A stretch of 51,951 nucleotides of DNA from an uncultured Oscillospiraceae bacterium (GCA_900552945.1 USBI01000008.1:1-51951); one strand, 5' to 3'. Numbered from the stretch's first letter, positions 17,308 through 25,695 are shown. Notes: a model not told the origin generated them from the letters alone. Numbers and translations are program-made.

Positions 17308-18636
17308 ATGGCAGTGAAAGTGGGAATCGTTTCGCTGGGGTGCCCTAAAAATCAGGTGGATGCCGAACAGCTCTTTGGGCGGCTCAAGCAGGCCGGATAT
17401 GAGCTGGTAGGGGACGCGGCTCTGGCGGACGTCGCCATCATCAATACCTGCGGCTTCATTGAAAGCGCGAAGCAGGAGTCCATCGATGAAATCCTGTCCT
17501 TCTGTACCCTGAAAGGAGAAGGGCAGATCAAGCACGTCATCATCACCGGCTGTCTTGCGGAGCGTTACCGTGAGGAAGTGTTAAAGGAAATTCCGGAGGC
17601 GGACGCAGTTGTCGGCATTGGGTGCAACGGAGATATTTGTAAGGTTGTGGAACGTGTGCTTGCCGGTGAGCAGTTTACCTGCACCGCGGAAAAGACCGCG
17701 CTCCCGCTGGAAGGGGAACGTGTGCTGACCACCCTGCCGTATTACGCGTATTTAAAGGTGGCGGAAGGATGCAGCAACTGCTGCACCTACTGTGCCATTC
17801 CGTCCATCCGCGGGCCTTTCCGCAGCCGCAGGATGGAAGATGTTATAAAAGAAGCGGAGTCGCTGGCGCGGGACGGCATCAAGGAGTTGGTCGTTGTCGC
17901 GCAGGACACCACCCGTTACGGCGAGGATTTGTACGGAGCTTCCGCTTTGCCGGAACTGCTCCGCCGTCTGTGCCGGATTGATGGCTTCGAGTGGGTTCGT
18001 CTGCTCTATTGTTATCCGGAACGGATTACCGACGAATTGCTGGATGTTATCGCTTCCGAGCCGAAAGCGGCAAAGTATCTTGATATTCCCATTCAGCATG
18101 CGGATGCCGATGTGTTAAAGGCGATGAACCGCACCGGGAACTTTGACTGGCTGCTTTCTCTGGTGAAAAGAATCCGCGAAAAGGTGCCGGGGATCACCCT
18201 GCGCACCACGCTGATCGCCGGGTTCCCGGGTGAGACCGAACAGCAGTTTGAAACACTGGTGGAATTTGTGAAACAGGCGAAGTTTGAGCGCCTCGGCTGT
18301 TTTGCTTATTCGCAGGAAGAGAACACCCCGGCCGGCAGAATGCCGAACCAGCTTTCTGAAGAGGTCAAAGAGCGCCGGGCGGAGCTGGTCATGCTGGAAC
18401 AGATGCGCATTCACGATGCGTACAACGCCGCGAAAGTGGGCCGGAAGCTCCGTGTGGTGACTGAGGGTTACGACCGTTACGGGGAAATTTATTTTGGCCG
18501 CAGTGAAGCGGATGCGCCGGATATTGACGGCAAGGTGTTTTTCTCCAGCGGGGAAAAGCACGCAATGGGTGATTTTGTCATGGTTGAGGTCGACGATGTC
18601 ATGGATTACGACCTGATTGGCCATGTCGTGGAATGA
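17308..18636 (+). CDS. rimO: Ribosomal protein S12 methylthiotransferase RimO
   Basis: A radical SAM enzyme that adds a methylthio group to the conserved aspartate of ribosomal protein S12. The N-terminal UPF0004 domain starts KVGIVSLGCPKNQVDAE, with the cluster cysteines in this block, NTCGFI and GCLAERY. The radical SAM C-x3-C-x2-C motif lies in EGCSNCCTYCAIPSIRG, which holds one extra Cys. The C-terminal TRAM domain follows. IPSIRG favours RimO over MiaB. The ATG at 17308 is preferred because 17296 sits only 1 base from the GGAG site; spacing to 17308 is 13, so the start is not certain. pgsA follows, as in other clostridia. Confidence 0.95.
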   Translation: MAVKVGIVSLGCPKNQVDAEQLFGRLKQAGYELVGDAALADVAIINTCGFIESAKQESIDEILSFCTLKGEGQIKHVIITGCLAERYREEVLKEIPEADAVVGIGCNGDICKVVERVLAGEQFTCTAEKTALPLEGERVLTTLPYYAYLKVAEGCSNCCTYCAIPSIRGPFRSRRMEDVIKEAESLARDGIKELVVVAQDTTRYGEDLYGASALPELLRRLCRIDGFEWVRLLYCYPERITDELLDVIASEPKAAKYLDIPIQHADADVLKAMNRTGNFDWLLSLVKRIREKVPGITLRTTLIAGFPGETEQQFETLVEFVKQAKFERLGCFAYSQEENTPAGRMPNQLSEEVKERRAELVMLEQMRIHDAYNAAKVGRKLRVVTEGYDRYGEIYFGRSEADAPDIDGKVFFSSGEKHAMGDFVMVEVDDVMDYDLIGHVVE

Positions 18637-18669
18637 TCTGGGTATGATGAACGTTGGGGGAAGAGTCTT

Positions 18670-19236
18670 GTGAATACACCGAATAAGCTAACGCTTTTGC
18701 GTATTATTTTAGTGCCGTTTTTCATTCTGTTTCTTTTGTGGAAGCAGGTGCCGTACCACACCCTTTGGGCGCTCATTCTGTTTGCGGTCGCTTCGTTTAC
18801 CGACCTGCTGGACGGAAAAATCGCCCGCCGGCAGGATATTGTCACCAATTTCGGGAAATTTCTTGACCCGCTTGCGGATAAAGTCCTTGTCATTTCCGGC
18901 CTGATCTGCTTTGTTCAGATGGGCCTTGTGGATGCCGCGGCGGTCATCATCATTGTCGCGCGTGAATTCTTAGTGACCTCCATCCGTCTGGTCGCGGCGG
19001 ATAACGGGCATGTGATCGCGGCAAGCGGGCTTGGAAAACTCAAGACCGCGTTCACCATGGTGGCGATGGTGGGAATCATGTTCCTGTGTATTCTGGCGGA
19101 GTTCGCTGTACTCCCGGTAGGTTTCCCGTTGGCCTTGGTGAGCGAGGTGCTCATCTGGGTTGCTGTTGTGCTCACGTTGATTTCCGGCATTGATTACCTG
19201 GTCAAAAACCGTGCGTGCATCAATACCAAAAAATAG
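18670..19236 (+). CDS. pgsA: CDP-diacylglycerol--glycerol-3-phosphate 3-phosphatidyltransferase
   Basis: A membrane enzyme making phosphatidylglycerol phosphate, the committed step of anionic phospholipid synthesis. The CDP-alcohol phosphatidyltransferase motif is complete: D45-x2-D48-G49-x2-A52-R53-x8-G62-x3-D66-x3-D70. At 188 residues with about five hydrophobic helices it is of normal length. The start is GTG at 18670 with GGGGGAAG upstream. It follows rimO by 33 bases and is probably in the same transcript. The stop codon is close to the T-box promoter of cysE. Confidence 0.93.
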   Translation: MNTPNKLTLLRIILVPFFILFLLWKQVPYHTLWALILFAVASFTDLLDGKIARRQDIVTNFGKFLDPLADKVLVISGLICFVQMGLVDAAAVIIIVAREFLVTSIRLVAADNGHVIAASGLGKLKTAFTMVAMVGIMFLCILAEFAVLPVGFPLALVSEVLIWVAVVLTLISGIDYLVKNRACINTKK

Positions 19237-19246
19237 CGCTGCCCTC

Positions 19247-19275
19247 TTGCGCCTGCAAAAGCAGTGTGATATATT
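19247..19275 (+). promoter_or_regulatory. Probable promoter of the cysE-cysS T-box transcript
   Basis: -35 TTGCGC (19247-19252, three of six), 17-base spacer, -10 TATATT (19270-19275, five of six). It begins 10 bases after the pgsA stop and lies just before the T-box leader. Confidence 0.5.
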
Positions 19276-19282
19276 ATATACA

Positions 19283-19501
19283 TAAATTGTATAGTTCCTG
19301 TGACCCGCAGAAGAGTAGTCTGAAAACAGGCGCGGCAGAGAGCCCGGTTCGTTGGCTGAGAGACCGGACGGCGCCGGCGGACGAATGTGCGCTGCGGAGA
19401 GGGGCTGCGCTTTGCCGGCGTTACAGGCGTTTTGAGTGATAAAACGAAGTGGAACCGCGGAAAACCGCCTTCGCAGCCTTGTGCTGGAAGGCGGTTCTTT
19501 T
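19283..19501 (+). promoter_or_regulatory. T-box leader (tRNA-Cys sensing) of cysE-cysS
   Basis: The conserved T-box GAAGTGGAACCGCGG lies at 19446-19460, directly followed by a terminator hairpin (arms 19463-19471 and 19488-19496, T-run to 19501). Stem I shows an AGAGA-type element (gctgagagacc). In the specifier region, GAATGTGC at 19383-19390 offers TGT (19386-19388) or TGC (19388-19390), both cysteine codons. That agrees with the downstream serine acetyltransferase and cysteinyl-tRNA synthetase. The leader fills most of the 311-base gap between pgsA and cysE (19237-19547). The 5' boundary is approximate. Confidence 0.93.
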
Positions 19502-19547
19502 GTTGGTGAATGATCGCCGGTATGATGTGTAAATAAGGAGGGCGAAT

Positions 19548-20213
19548 ATGTTTGACCGGCTCAGATATGATATAAATGCGATCAAAGAGCGTGATCCGGC
19601 TGCCCGCAGTTCGGCAGAGGTGTTTTTGCTGTATTCGGGGCTGCACGCGCTCATCTATTATCGGTTTTCCCATTGGCTGTACCGGCATCACCGCCTGTTT
19701 CTGGCGCGTATGATCAGCCAGTTCGCACGGTTTATGACCGGGGTGGAGATCCATCCGGGCGCGACGATCGGCAGGGGATTGTTTATCGACCACGGCAGCG
19801 GCGTTGTCATTGGTGAAACGGCGATTATCGGCGATAACTGCACCATTTATCAGGGCGTTACGCTGGGCGGTACCGGTAAGGACCATGGCAAACGCCATCC
19901 AACGCTGGAAGACAATGTTTTGATCGGAAGCGGCGCCAAAGTGCTGGGGCCGTTTACCGTGGGGGCGAATTCCCGTATTGCGGCCGGCGCCGTTGTGTTG
20001 GATGAAGTACCGCCGAATGCCACAGCAGTCGGTGTGCCGGCACGTGTGGTGCGTGTCAACGGCCGAAAGGTAGACAGCGATATGGACCAGGTCCACATTC
20101 CGGACCCGGTTTCGCAGGAGCTTTGCCGTCTGCGCGGAATGATTGAACAGCTTGAAAAGGAAGTAAAACTGCTTAAAACCAATAAAGGAGAGGGACAGCA
20201 TGAAGATTTATAA
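19548..20213 (+). CDS. cysE: Serine O-acetyltransferase
   Basis: Acetylates serine with acetyl-CoA to O-acetylserine, the first step of cysteine synthesis. The 221-residue protein has a short helical N-terminus, then left-handed beta-helix hexapeptide repeats: [32 protein letters not shown], and [21 protein letters not shown] with catalytic His/Asp. It ends in a coiled tail ([13 protein letters not shown]). The short form resembles the EpsC/CysE group of Bacillota. AAGGAGGGC precedes the ATG. It overlaps cysS by 14 bases and shares the cysteine T-box, so both respond to uncharged tRNA-Cys. No cysK is next to it. Confidence 0.95.
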   Translation: MFDRLRYDINAIKERDPAARSSAEVFLLYSGLHALIYYRFSHWLYRHHRLFLARMISQFARFMTGVEIHPGATIGRGLFIDHGSGVVIGETAIIGDNCTIYQGVTLGGTGKDHGKRHPTLEDNVLIGSGAKVLGPFTVGANSRIAAGAVVLDEVPPNATAVGVPARVVRVNGRKVDSDMDQVHIPDPVSQELCRLRGMIEQLEKEVKLLKTNKGEGQHEDL

Positions 20214-21594
20214 TACCCTGACAAGAGAGTTACAGGAGTTTGTACCGATTACACCGGGCAAGGTAAAAATTTACGCCTGCGGGCCGACGGTTTATAACTA
20301 CATCCACATTGGAAATGCGCGTCCGATCTGCGTGTTTGACGTGCTCCGCCGCTATCTGGAGTATCGCGGATATGAAGTAAAATACGTTCAGAATTACACC
20401 GATGTGGACGATAAAATCATTAAAAAAGCAAACGAGGAAGGCGTTGCGGCTTCTGAAATCTCTGAGCGGTTTATTGCGGAGTACCAGACCGATGCCCGCG
20501 GCCTGAATGTGCGTGAAGCCAGCGTTCATCCGCAGGTGACAAAAAGCATGGATATGATCATTGACTTTGTCAAAGGGTTGGTGGAAAGCGGCCATGCGTA
20601 TGAGTCCAACGGGGATGTTTACTTTAAGGTGGACACCTTCGGTGAATACGGCAAACTTTCTCACATGCCCCTGGAGGATCTGCAGGCCGGCGCGCGGATC
20701 GACGCGCACGAACAGAAATTAAACCCCATGGACTTCGCCCTTTGGAAAGCGGCGAAGCCGGGTGAACCGTACTGGGATTCCCCGTGGGGCAAGGGCCGCC
20801 CCGGCTGGCACATTGAATGTTCTGCCATGGCGAAAAATTATTTGGCGGATACCATTGACATCCACTGCGGCGGGCAGGACCTCATCTTCCCGCACCACGA
20901 AAACGAGATCGCGCAGAGCGAGTGCGGCAACGGTGTTCCGTTTGCCCGTTATTGGATGCACAACGGCTACATCAATGTGGATAACCGCAAAATGTCCAAA
21001 TCGCTGGGTAACTTCTTTACCGTGCGTGAGGTGGCGGAAAAATTCGGTTATGAGCCCATCCGTTTCTTGATGCTCCAAGCGCATTACCGCAGCCAGATCA
21101 ACTACAATCTTGAGATCATGGAGCAGTGCAAAGCGTCGCTCGAACGGCTCTACAACTGCCGTGAGAGTATGGAGTACGCCCTTGAGAAAGCGCAGAGCGG
21201 GGCGTTTACCGAAGAGCAGAAACAGGCCCTGTTAAAACGGAAGGATCAGTTTATCCGCGCGATGGACGATGACCTCAACACGGCTGACGCGATCTCCGCC
21301 TTGTTTGAGCTGGTGCGTGACATCAACCAGCTCACTTCCGGAAACGAGCTTGCGGGCAAAGAGCACATCGCGTTTGCCAAAGGCATTTTTGACGAGTTCT
21401 GCAATGTGCTGGGACTGCTGTACCAGAAGAAAGACAATGAGATCCCGCAGGAGATCCTTGATCTGGTGGAAGAGCGCAAACAGGCCCGTAAGGCGAAAGA
21501 CTTTGCCAAAGCGGATGCCCTGCGTGATCAGATCGCTTCGATGGGTTATCTGGTAGAGGAAACCAGACAGGGAACCAAGGTGACGAAGAAATAA
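20200..21594 (+). CDS. cysS: Cysteine--tRNA ligase
   Basis: Charges tRNA-Cys. A class I synthetase of 464 residues, normal length. The zinc-binding Cys27 lies in [10 protein letters not shown], the HIGH-type motif is HIGN (36-39), zinc ligands recur in WHIECSAM and HHENE, and KMSKSLGN is at about residue 267. The C-terminal part carries the DALR-type helical domain and a Lys-rich tail. AAAGGAGAGGGAC precedes the ATG. It overlaps the end of cysE by 14 bases, implying coupled translation under the cysteine T-box. Confidence 0.97.
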   Translation: MKIYNTLTRELQEFVPITPGKVKIYACGPTVYNYIHIGNARPICVFDVLRRYLEYRGYEVKYVQNYTDVDDKIIKKANEEGVAASEISERFIAEYQTDARGLNVREASVHPQVTKSMDMIIDFVKGLVESGHAYESNGDVYFKVDTFGEYGKLSHMPLEDLQAGARIDAHEQKLNPMDFALWKAAKPGEPYWDSPWGKGRPGWHIECSAMAKNYLADTIDIHCGGQDLIFPHHENEIAQSECGNGVPFARYWMHNGYINVDNRKMSKSLGNFFTVREVAEKFGYEPIRFLMLQAHYRSQINYNLEIMEQCKASLERLYNCRESMEYALEKAQSGAFTEEQKQALLKRKDQFIRAMDDDLNTADAISALFELVRDINQLTSGNELAGKEHIAFAKGIFDEFCNVLGLLYQKKDNEIPQEILDLVEERKQARKAKDFAKADALRDQIASMGYLVEETRQGTKVTKK

Positions 21595-21647
21595 CATTCT
21601 CAATTAGCCGCGATTTGACAGGATGCGGAAGAATGAGAAACAGCATA

Positions 21648-21690
21648 AAAAACGGTGCGGCTTTTTAAAAAAGCGCACCGTTTTGATTTT
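21648..21690. terminator. Terminator after cysS, probably bidirectional
   Basis: A long hairpin: AAAACGGTGCG at one arm, CGCACCGTTTT at the other, with a further self-pairing CTTTTTAAAAAAG between. T-runs flank both sides, so it can stop cysS on the plus strand and the lipoprotein gene on the minus strand. Confidence 0.82.
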
Positions 21691-21723
21691 GTAAAGACTT
21701 GCAGGGCAGTGTCAAGTTTTATC

Positions 21724-22155
21724 TTACTCCTCCGCGAAAAAGTTTACCGTGTATTTCCCCAAACGAATGATGAGGGTCGGGCCTTGGCTGCCGTCTTGGT
21801 AGGTGGTCATTGCCACGACCGCGACACCTTCTGTTCCATCAATCGTGATTTCGTAAATCGAGGATTTGGGGTCTGTTGTGCTGAGCTGGTAGGTTCCTGT
21901 GTAGTTTTTTTGACTTGTCTCATCGGTAAGTGCCAAATTGCCCTGCTCGGCTTCGCAGATCAGTTTGATTTGTTTTGCGGTATCCAGCGTACTGCTGCCC
22001 CGCTCCCCATAAGCGATTACCTGGCCGTTTACATCCATGCTCTGTACAGAGGTCATGACCCAGTCATAATCCTCAATGTTGGGTACGGTTTCGTTCCTGC
22101 ATCCGGTCAAGCAGACAAACAGCAGGGCGGACAGACAGATGACTGCTTTTTTCAT
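21724..22155 (-). CDS. Predicted lipoprotein
   Basis: A 143-residue exported protein. The signal peptide ends at an LTGC lipobox with Cys19 as the lipidation site. The mature part (about 124 residues) is predicted to be beta-rich and has no motif I recognise; it resembles small clostridial lipoproteins of unknown function that assay-like names cannot be attached to. It lies 14 bases downstream of the membrane-anchored XRE regulator and is probably its transcription partner. The pair may act together at the membrane, which is inference from position only. Confidence 0.72.
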   Translation of the reverse strand: MKKAVICLSALLFVCLTGCRNETVPNIEDYDWVMTSVQSMDVNGQVIAYGERGSSTLDTAKQIKLICEAEQGNLALTDETSQKNYTGTYQLSTTDPKSSIYEITIDGTEGVAVVAMTTYQDGSQGPTLIIRLGKYTVNFFAEE

Positions 22156-22169
22156 TTTATTTTTTTACC

Positions 22170-22718
22170 TCATTTTTTGCGGGTTTTGTAAAGACCGACC
22201 GCGGATATAATGGCTGCGATGATAGCGGTTATCAGTGCGCCGATGTTTAAAGAGAGGCTTGAAACGTAAATATCGGTCGGACCGTCGTATCCGCCGATGA
22301 CAGAGGAATCGGCGTGCATCTCATTCATGCTGAACCAATACTGAATCAGGCCGGTAAGCTCATACAGCAGAGCCAGAACGACGATTATCCCCAGAATGAT
22401 GAAAACCGTACGCCATATTTTTCTTTGCTGTTCACAGCGCCTTGCGAACTGTTCGTTTAACAGCTCCAGTTTGGCGGCAATCGCCCTTAGTTCATCTTTT
22501 TCATCCGGGGTTTCATCAGGCTTCAGCGGTTCACCCAAAAGAACATTCACGGAACTATCCAGTTCCTGTGCGATGCGTATCAGCATTTCCGAATCCGGCA
22601 CCGATGTTCCTTTTTCCCACTTGGAAACAGTTTGCCGCACGACATGCAGTTTGAGCGCCAGCTCCTGTTGGGAAAGTCCTTTCGTTTTTCGAAGATGTTT
22701 TAAATTGTCGCTCAGCAT
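22170..22718 (-). CDS. XRE-family transcriptional regulator with C-terminal membrane segments
   Basis: The N-terminal HTH_3 domain (about 3-60) has the usual order NLKHLRKTKGLSQQELA, then VVRQTVSKWEKG as recognition helix. A charged linker (70-100) is followed by two hydrophobic segments (about 103-125 and 155-176), so the DNA-binding domain should be tethered to the inner face of the membrane with a loop of about 30 residues outside. The start at 22718 (MLSDNL) is preferred over ATG 22724, because GGAGG lies 9 bases upstream of the former and only 3 from the latter. It has its own promoter, and a lipoprotein gene follows. Confidence 0.85.
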   Translation of the reverse strand: MLSDNLKHLRKTKGLSQQELALKLHVVRQTVSKWEKGTSVPDSEMLIRIAQELDSSVNVLLGEPLKPDETPDEKDELRAIAAKLELLNEQFARRCEQQRKIWRTVFIILGIIVVLALLYELTGLIQYWFSMNEMHADSSVIGGYDGPTDIYVSSLSLNIGALITAIIAAIISAVGLYKTRKK

Positions 22719-22743
22719 ATCCATCAACCTCCGTTGTTCTTCA

Positions 22744-22776
22744 ATTATATGCAAAATTCCTTGCTGCTTCAAGCAA
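22744..22776 (-). promoter_or_regulatory. Promoter of the XRE regulator with a short inverted repeat on the -35
   Basis: On the minus strand, TTGAAG (22767-22772), a 17-base spacer and TATAAT (22744-22749). The inverted repeat TTGCT-N6-AGCAA (22761-22776) covers the -35 and could be an operator for the regulator itself. Confidence 0.65.
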
Positions 22777-22817
22777 CGCATGTTAACATTGGAGGTTAAA
22801 AGCTGTGTGATATGGCA

Positions 22818-22850
22818 GAAAAAAGGCACGAACAGAAAGGTTCGTGCCTT
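22818..22850 (-). terminator. Terminator of the three-small-protein operon
   Basis: An 11-bp perfect stem (22823-22833 with 22840-22850) with a 6-base loop, followed on the minus strand by six T (complement of 22819-22824). Confidence 0.88.
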
Positions 22851-22920
22851 ACATTGTTTTGTATAACGGTTTTGCGGCTGCTGACTGTTTTTGGATGAAC
22901 ACACGGCTTGCTGTCCGCTG

Positions 22921-23322
22921 TCAGATCAGCAGATAGAAAATGCCGAGAATGAGCTCAGCGTCCGCACCTTCGTTGAGCAGAAGCAGTAACAGCCCGATAA
23001 GCAGCAGCTGGTCGCTTTCCAGCCCAAGCCGTTTGGCAATTCCCTCAAACGCTCCGGAAGAGAAAAACGATTCTCCTTGTGGAGCTGACGGATGCATAGA
23101 ACGCGGCGGGGCGTTTCCGCTTCGGGCTTGAGAGGTTGCCTGAGACTGGGGTTGAGAGAACAGGTTTCCCGCATTATTTTGGTTGGAAACCCTGTTTTGT
23201 CCGCCGGAATGCGGTGTCCGCCCCAGACGTTCGTTTGCCCGGCGCTGCATCTCCATCACCCGCTCGATGGCGTCCTGCTGCATAGCGCGCAGTTCTGCGT
23301 AGGTGTAATTTCGTTCCGGCAT
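22921..23322 (-). CDS. Conserved clostridial small protein, hydrophobic C-terminus
   Basis: A 133-residue protein in two parts. The N-terminal 30 residues are charged and helical (YAELRAMQQDAIERVMEMQRR), then a low-complexity Gln/Ser/Asn-rich linker (about 40-85) leads to a C-terminal block of about 45 residues. That block is strongly hydrophobic with LLLIGLLLLLLNEGADAEL and ends YLLI. The tail could insert in a membrane or form a hydrophobic assembly. From memory, similar tails recur in Clostridia in proteins with no assigned role. It is the last gene of a three-gene operon, starting 2 bases after the preceding stop, and a terminator follows. Confidence 0.75.
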   Translation of the reverse strand: MPERNYTYAELRAMQQDAIERVMEMQRRANERLGRTPHSGGQNRVSNQNNAGNLFSQPQSQATSQARSGNAPPRSMHPSAPQGESFFSSGAFEGIAKRLGLESDQLLLIGLLLLLLNEGADAELILGIFYLLI

Positions 23323-23324
23323 GT

Positions 23325-23741
23325 CTACTCACCACCAAATAAATTTCCCAGAATACCACTGTCCCGCAGCGCGGGAAGAATGGCCATCAGCTGCATGAGT
23401 CGGAGCGCTTCGTCCGCACGGTGCTGCCGGCTCTCTTTCAGGTGCGGTTTGAGTGCCCGGATCAGCGCCGTGTTTTTGTCATCGGTTTTCATCGACTGCA
23501 TGATCGACTGCATTTTCATAAGCGCTCCGATATCCAGCCCGCCGAGGTCCAGTCCGCCGCCCTCTTTTGCTTGGCCGGATGACTGGGTGTTTCCGTTCTG
23601 CCCGAGCAATGAACTGATGGCGCTGAGATCCGGCGCGCTTTGATCCTCCTGCCCGCCCAGAATACCGGCGATCTGCTTTAGGTTCTCCTGCCCTTCGCTG
23701 GTACTCAGTATCTCTTGTAATTTTGCCACCAGATCATCCAT
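23325..23741 (-). CDS. Conserved clostridial small protein of unknown function
   Basis: A 138-residue protein. The N-terminus is acidic and helical (MDDLVAKLQEILSTSEGQEN), a Gly/Gln-rich linker follows (45-70), and the C-terminal half holds ALIRALKPHLKESRQHRADEALRLMQLMA, a positively charged amphipathic segment that I have seen in other clostridial proteins of unknown role. No signal peptide and no membrane segment. It is tightly packed between its neighbours (3 and 2 bases), so all three proteins are likely made together. I do not recognise an enzyme motif. Confidence 0.75.
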   Translation of the reverse strand: MDDLVAKLQEILSTSEGQENLKQIAGILGGQEDQSAPDLSAISSLLGQNGNTQSSGQAKEGGGLDLGGLDIGALMKMQSIMQSMKTDDKNTALIRALKPHLKESRQHRADEALRLMQLMAILPALRDSGILGNLFGGE

Positions 23742-23744
23742 TGA

Positions 23745-23987
23745 TTATCCCTCCGTCAGTTTTCGGATGAGTTCCATCGCCTGCGGCGATTTCATCAGCT
23801 TTTCGGCAATTGCCGGGTCATTCAGCGCTTTTTTGAGCGAATCGTTTTTGGAAGCGGCGCCTTTGAGCAGATTGTCTGCGTTGCCGCTTTCGAGTGTTTT
23901 GCGCAGGGTGTTGGGGTCTGTCCCCAGTTTTTTGCCTGCCAGCTTGAGCAGGGCATTGAGCTGTGCTTCGGAAATTTCTTTTGCCAT
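23745..23987 (-). CDS. Small protein of unknown function, first gene of three
   Basis: An 80-residue protein that is almost entirely helical and charged: AKEISEAQLNALLKLAGKK, then an Asn/Asp-rich turn and KKALNDPAIAEKLMKSPQAM. No signal peptide, no cysteines, no membrane segment. The ATG at 23987 is chosen because GAGGAG (23995-24000, minus strand) lies 7 bases upstream; a longer reading frame to 24002 would overlap that site. It heads the operon with the 138- and 133-residue proteins and is divergent from the phosphoesterase gene. The promoter could not be fixed. Confidence 0.75.
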   Translation of the reverse strand: MAKEISEAQLNALLKLAGKKLGTDPNTLRKTLESGNADNLLKGAASKNDSLKKALNDPAIAEKLMKSPQAMELIRKLTEG

Positions 23988-24037
23988 AAAAGATCTCCTC
24001 ACTTTATAAAGCTATTCCCTATATTCTATTTCTATGC

Positions 24038-24043
24038 TACAAT
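24038..24043 (+). promoter_or_regulatory. Possible -10 box of the phosphoesterase gene
   Basis: TACAAT, 35 bases upstream of the start, with only a weak -35 (TTCCCT-like) at the right distance. It is listed because the gene is divergent from the small-protein operon and needs its own promoter. Confidence 0.35.
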
Positions 24044-24077
24044 ATTGGTGAATGATTCCCTCAAAGGAGGGCTGTTT

Positions 24078-24575
24078 ATGAGGATTATCCTGCTTTCTGA
24101 TACCCATGGGGATTTTTTCACAGCGCACGAGATCGTCAAGCGTCATCTGCGTGACGCCGATTGCTTCATCCATCTGGGTGATGGATTTCGTGAATGGGAA
24201 GACCTGCGCGATCTTTACCCGGACAAACAGATGCTGTATTCCCGCGGCAACTGTGACCTGGGTAGTGACGAAAAAAGCGCCGGAACACTCAGCTGTGAAA
24301 ACGGGCACAGGATTTTTTATACCCACGGTCATCTGTACCGGGTCAAATACGGGTTTGATGATTTGATGAAAGCCGCGCGTGACGCCGGGTGTGATATCGC
24401 GGTGTTCGGGCATACCCATCAGGCCTGCCGCTATTATGAGGACGGACTTTACCTGATGAATCCGGGAAGCCCATGCTGCCCGCGGGACTCCAAACCGGGT
24501 TATGGTATGATTGATATTACAGACGCTGGCGTTGTATGCAACAATGTGGTCTGGAAACCGGGTGGAATGCGCTGA
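24078..24575 (+). CDS. YfcE/MJ0936-family metallophosphoesterase
   Basis: A metal-dependent phosphodiesterase of the calcineurin-like fold, 165 residues. All motifs are present: SDTHGD (8-13), GDGF, GNCD, the THGH block and GHTHQ near residue 113. Natural substrate unknown. The ATG at 24078 is chosen because AAGGAGGG lies 6 bases upstream; an upstream TTG at 24045 has no ribosome binding site. In many Bacillota this gene follows rdgB, which is not present here. The GH32 gene begins 40 bases downstream. Confidence 0.9.
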   Translation: MRIILLSDTHGDFFTAHEIVKRHLRDADCFIHLGDGFREWEDLRDLYPDKQMLYSRGNCDLGSDEKSAGTLSCENGHRIFYTHGHLYRVKYGFDDLMKAARDAGCDIAVFGHTHQACRYYEDGLYLMNPGSPCCPRDSKPGYGMIDITDAGVVCNNVVWKPGGMR

Positions 24576-24615
24576 CAGGCGTTTTTGCCGCCGCTTTAAA
24601 GTGAGGTGCCTTTTC

Positions 24616-25695
24616 TTGAAACCACAACGGCTTTTGTATCATCTGGAACCGCCGCGCGGCTGGATGTACGACCCAAACGGGCTGTGCTTTTTTAAAGGGA
24701 AATACCATGTGTTTTACCAGCATTATCCGGACGCGCCGGTGCATGGGACCATGTACTGGGGGCACGCGGTGACGGATGATTTTGTACACTGGGAACATCT
24801 CCCCATCGCGCTTTCACCGGATATGCCCTACGAAAACGCGGGCGGCTGTTTTTCCGGAAGCGCCGTGGTGAAAGACGGTCTGCTGTATCTATTTTACACG
24901 GGGGATGCGTCCTCCGGCGAGACGCAGGCGGCAGCGGTCAGTGAAGACGGCATTCATTTTGAAAAGTACAGTGGCAACCCGGTCATCCCCGTTCCGCCGG
25001 AGGAGGGAAGCCGGGATTTCCGTGACCCGAAGGTCTCGTTCTTTGACGGATGCTACCACATGGTGTGCGGAACCGGGAAGGACGGTATCGGCAAGGTGGT
25101 CCGCTATACGTCGAGCGATCTGCTCCACTGGGATTATCAGGGCGTGCTGTTTGAGGGCGCGGACTACGGCCCGGTCATCGAGTGCCCGGACTTTTTCCGC
25201 TTCGGCGATGAGTATGTCCTGTTCTTTTCCCGGATGGACCGTGCCTGTTACAGCACGGTTTTCGCAATTGGCGGGTTTGACGGAACGAAATTTACTCCGC
25301 GCGGGATTTATACACCGGAGACCGGCCCTCAGTTTTACGCGCCACAGAGTTTTGAGGCGCCGGACGGCAGGCGGGTTGTGATCGGCTGGCTGTATGACTG
25401 GAAACGCAGGCCGGACCCGGAGGACGACCGCGCGGGTGCGCTTACCATCCCGCGGGAGTTTACCATCAAAGACGGGAAACCCTGCCTGTTCCCGGTCAAA
25501 GAAGCGGCACACCTGCTTTCTGGGAGCGACCCGATGGTCGAGGTGCGCAAAACCAGCGTCACGGTGGGGCAGTACCTTCTGCCGCTTCCCGAAGGGATGA
25601 TCCGCCCGCGGGTGGATATTCTGCGTGACAGCCGCACGCTGGAGGTCTTTTTAAACGGCGGAGAAGCCTGCTATACTGTCTGGTACGGGCGCTGA
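24616..25695 (+). CDS. Glycoside hydrolase family 32 (sucrose-6-phosphate hydrolase type), short
   Basis: Hydrolyses sucrose, sucrose-6-phosphate or fructans. The five-bladed propeller domain has the three catalytic carboxylates: Asp19 in WMYDPNG (nucleophile), Asp137 in FRDPK (transition-state stabiliser) and Glu189 in IECPDFF (acid/base). No signal peptide, so it is intracellular and would need imported substrate. At 359 residues it is far shorter than the usual 450-500; the C-terminal beta-sandwich is cut to a few strands ending VDILRDSRTLEVFLNGGE. The TTG at 24616 is chosen because GAGGTG lies 7 bases upstream. No transporter or scrK is adjacent. Confidence 0.88.
   Translation: MKPQRLLYHLEPPRGWMYDPNGLCFFKGKYHVFYQHYPDAPVHGTMYWGHAVTDDFVHWEHLPIALSPDMPYENAGGCFSGSAVVKDGLLYLFYTGDASSGETQAAAVSEDGIHFEKYSGNPVIPVPPEEGSRDFRDPKVSFFDGCYHMVCGTGKDGIGKVVRYTSSDLLHWDYQGVLFEGADYGPVIECPDFFRFGDEYVLFFSRMDRACYSTVFAIGGFDGTKFTPRGIYTPETGPQFYAPQSFEAPDGRRVVIGWLYDWKRRPDPEDDRAGALTIPREFTIKDGKPCLFPVKEAAHLLSGSDPMVEVRKTSVTVGQYLLPLPEGMIRPRVDILRDSRTLEVFLNGGEACYTVWYGR

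Noticed and set aside
19194..20201. Long minus-strand frame over cysE and its leader
   Set aside because: It crosses the cysteine T-box and cysE, which have strong evidence on the plus strand.
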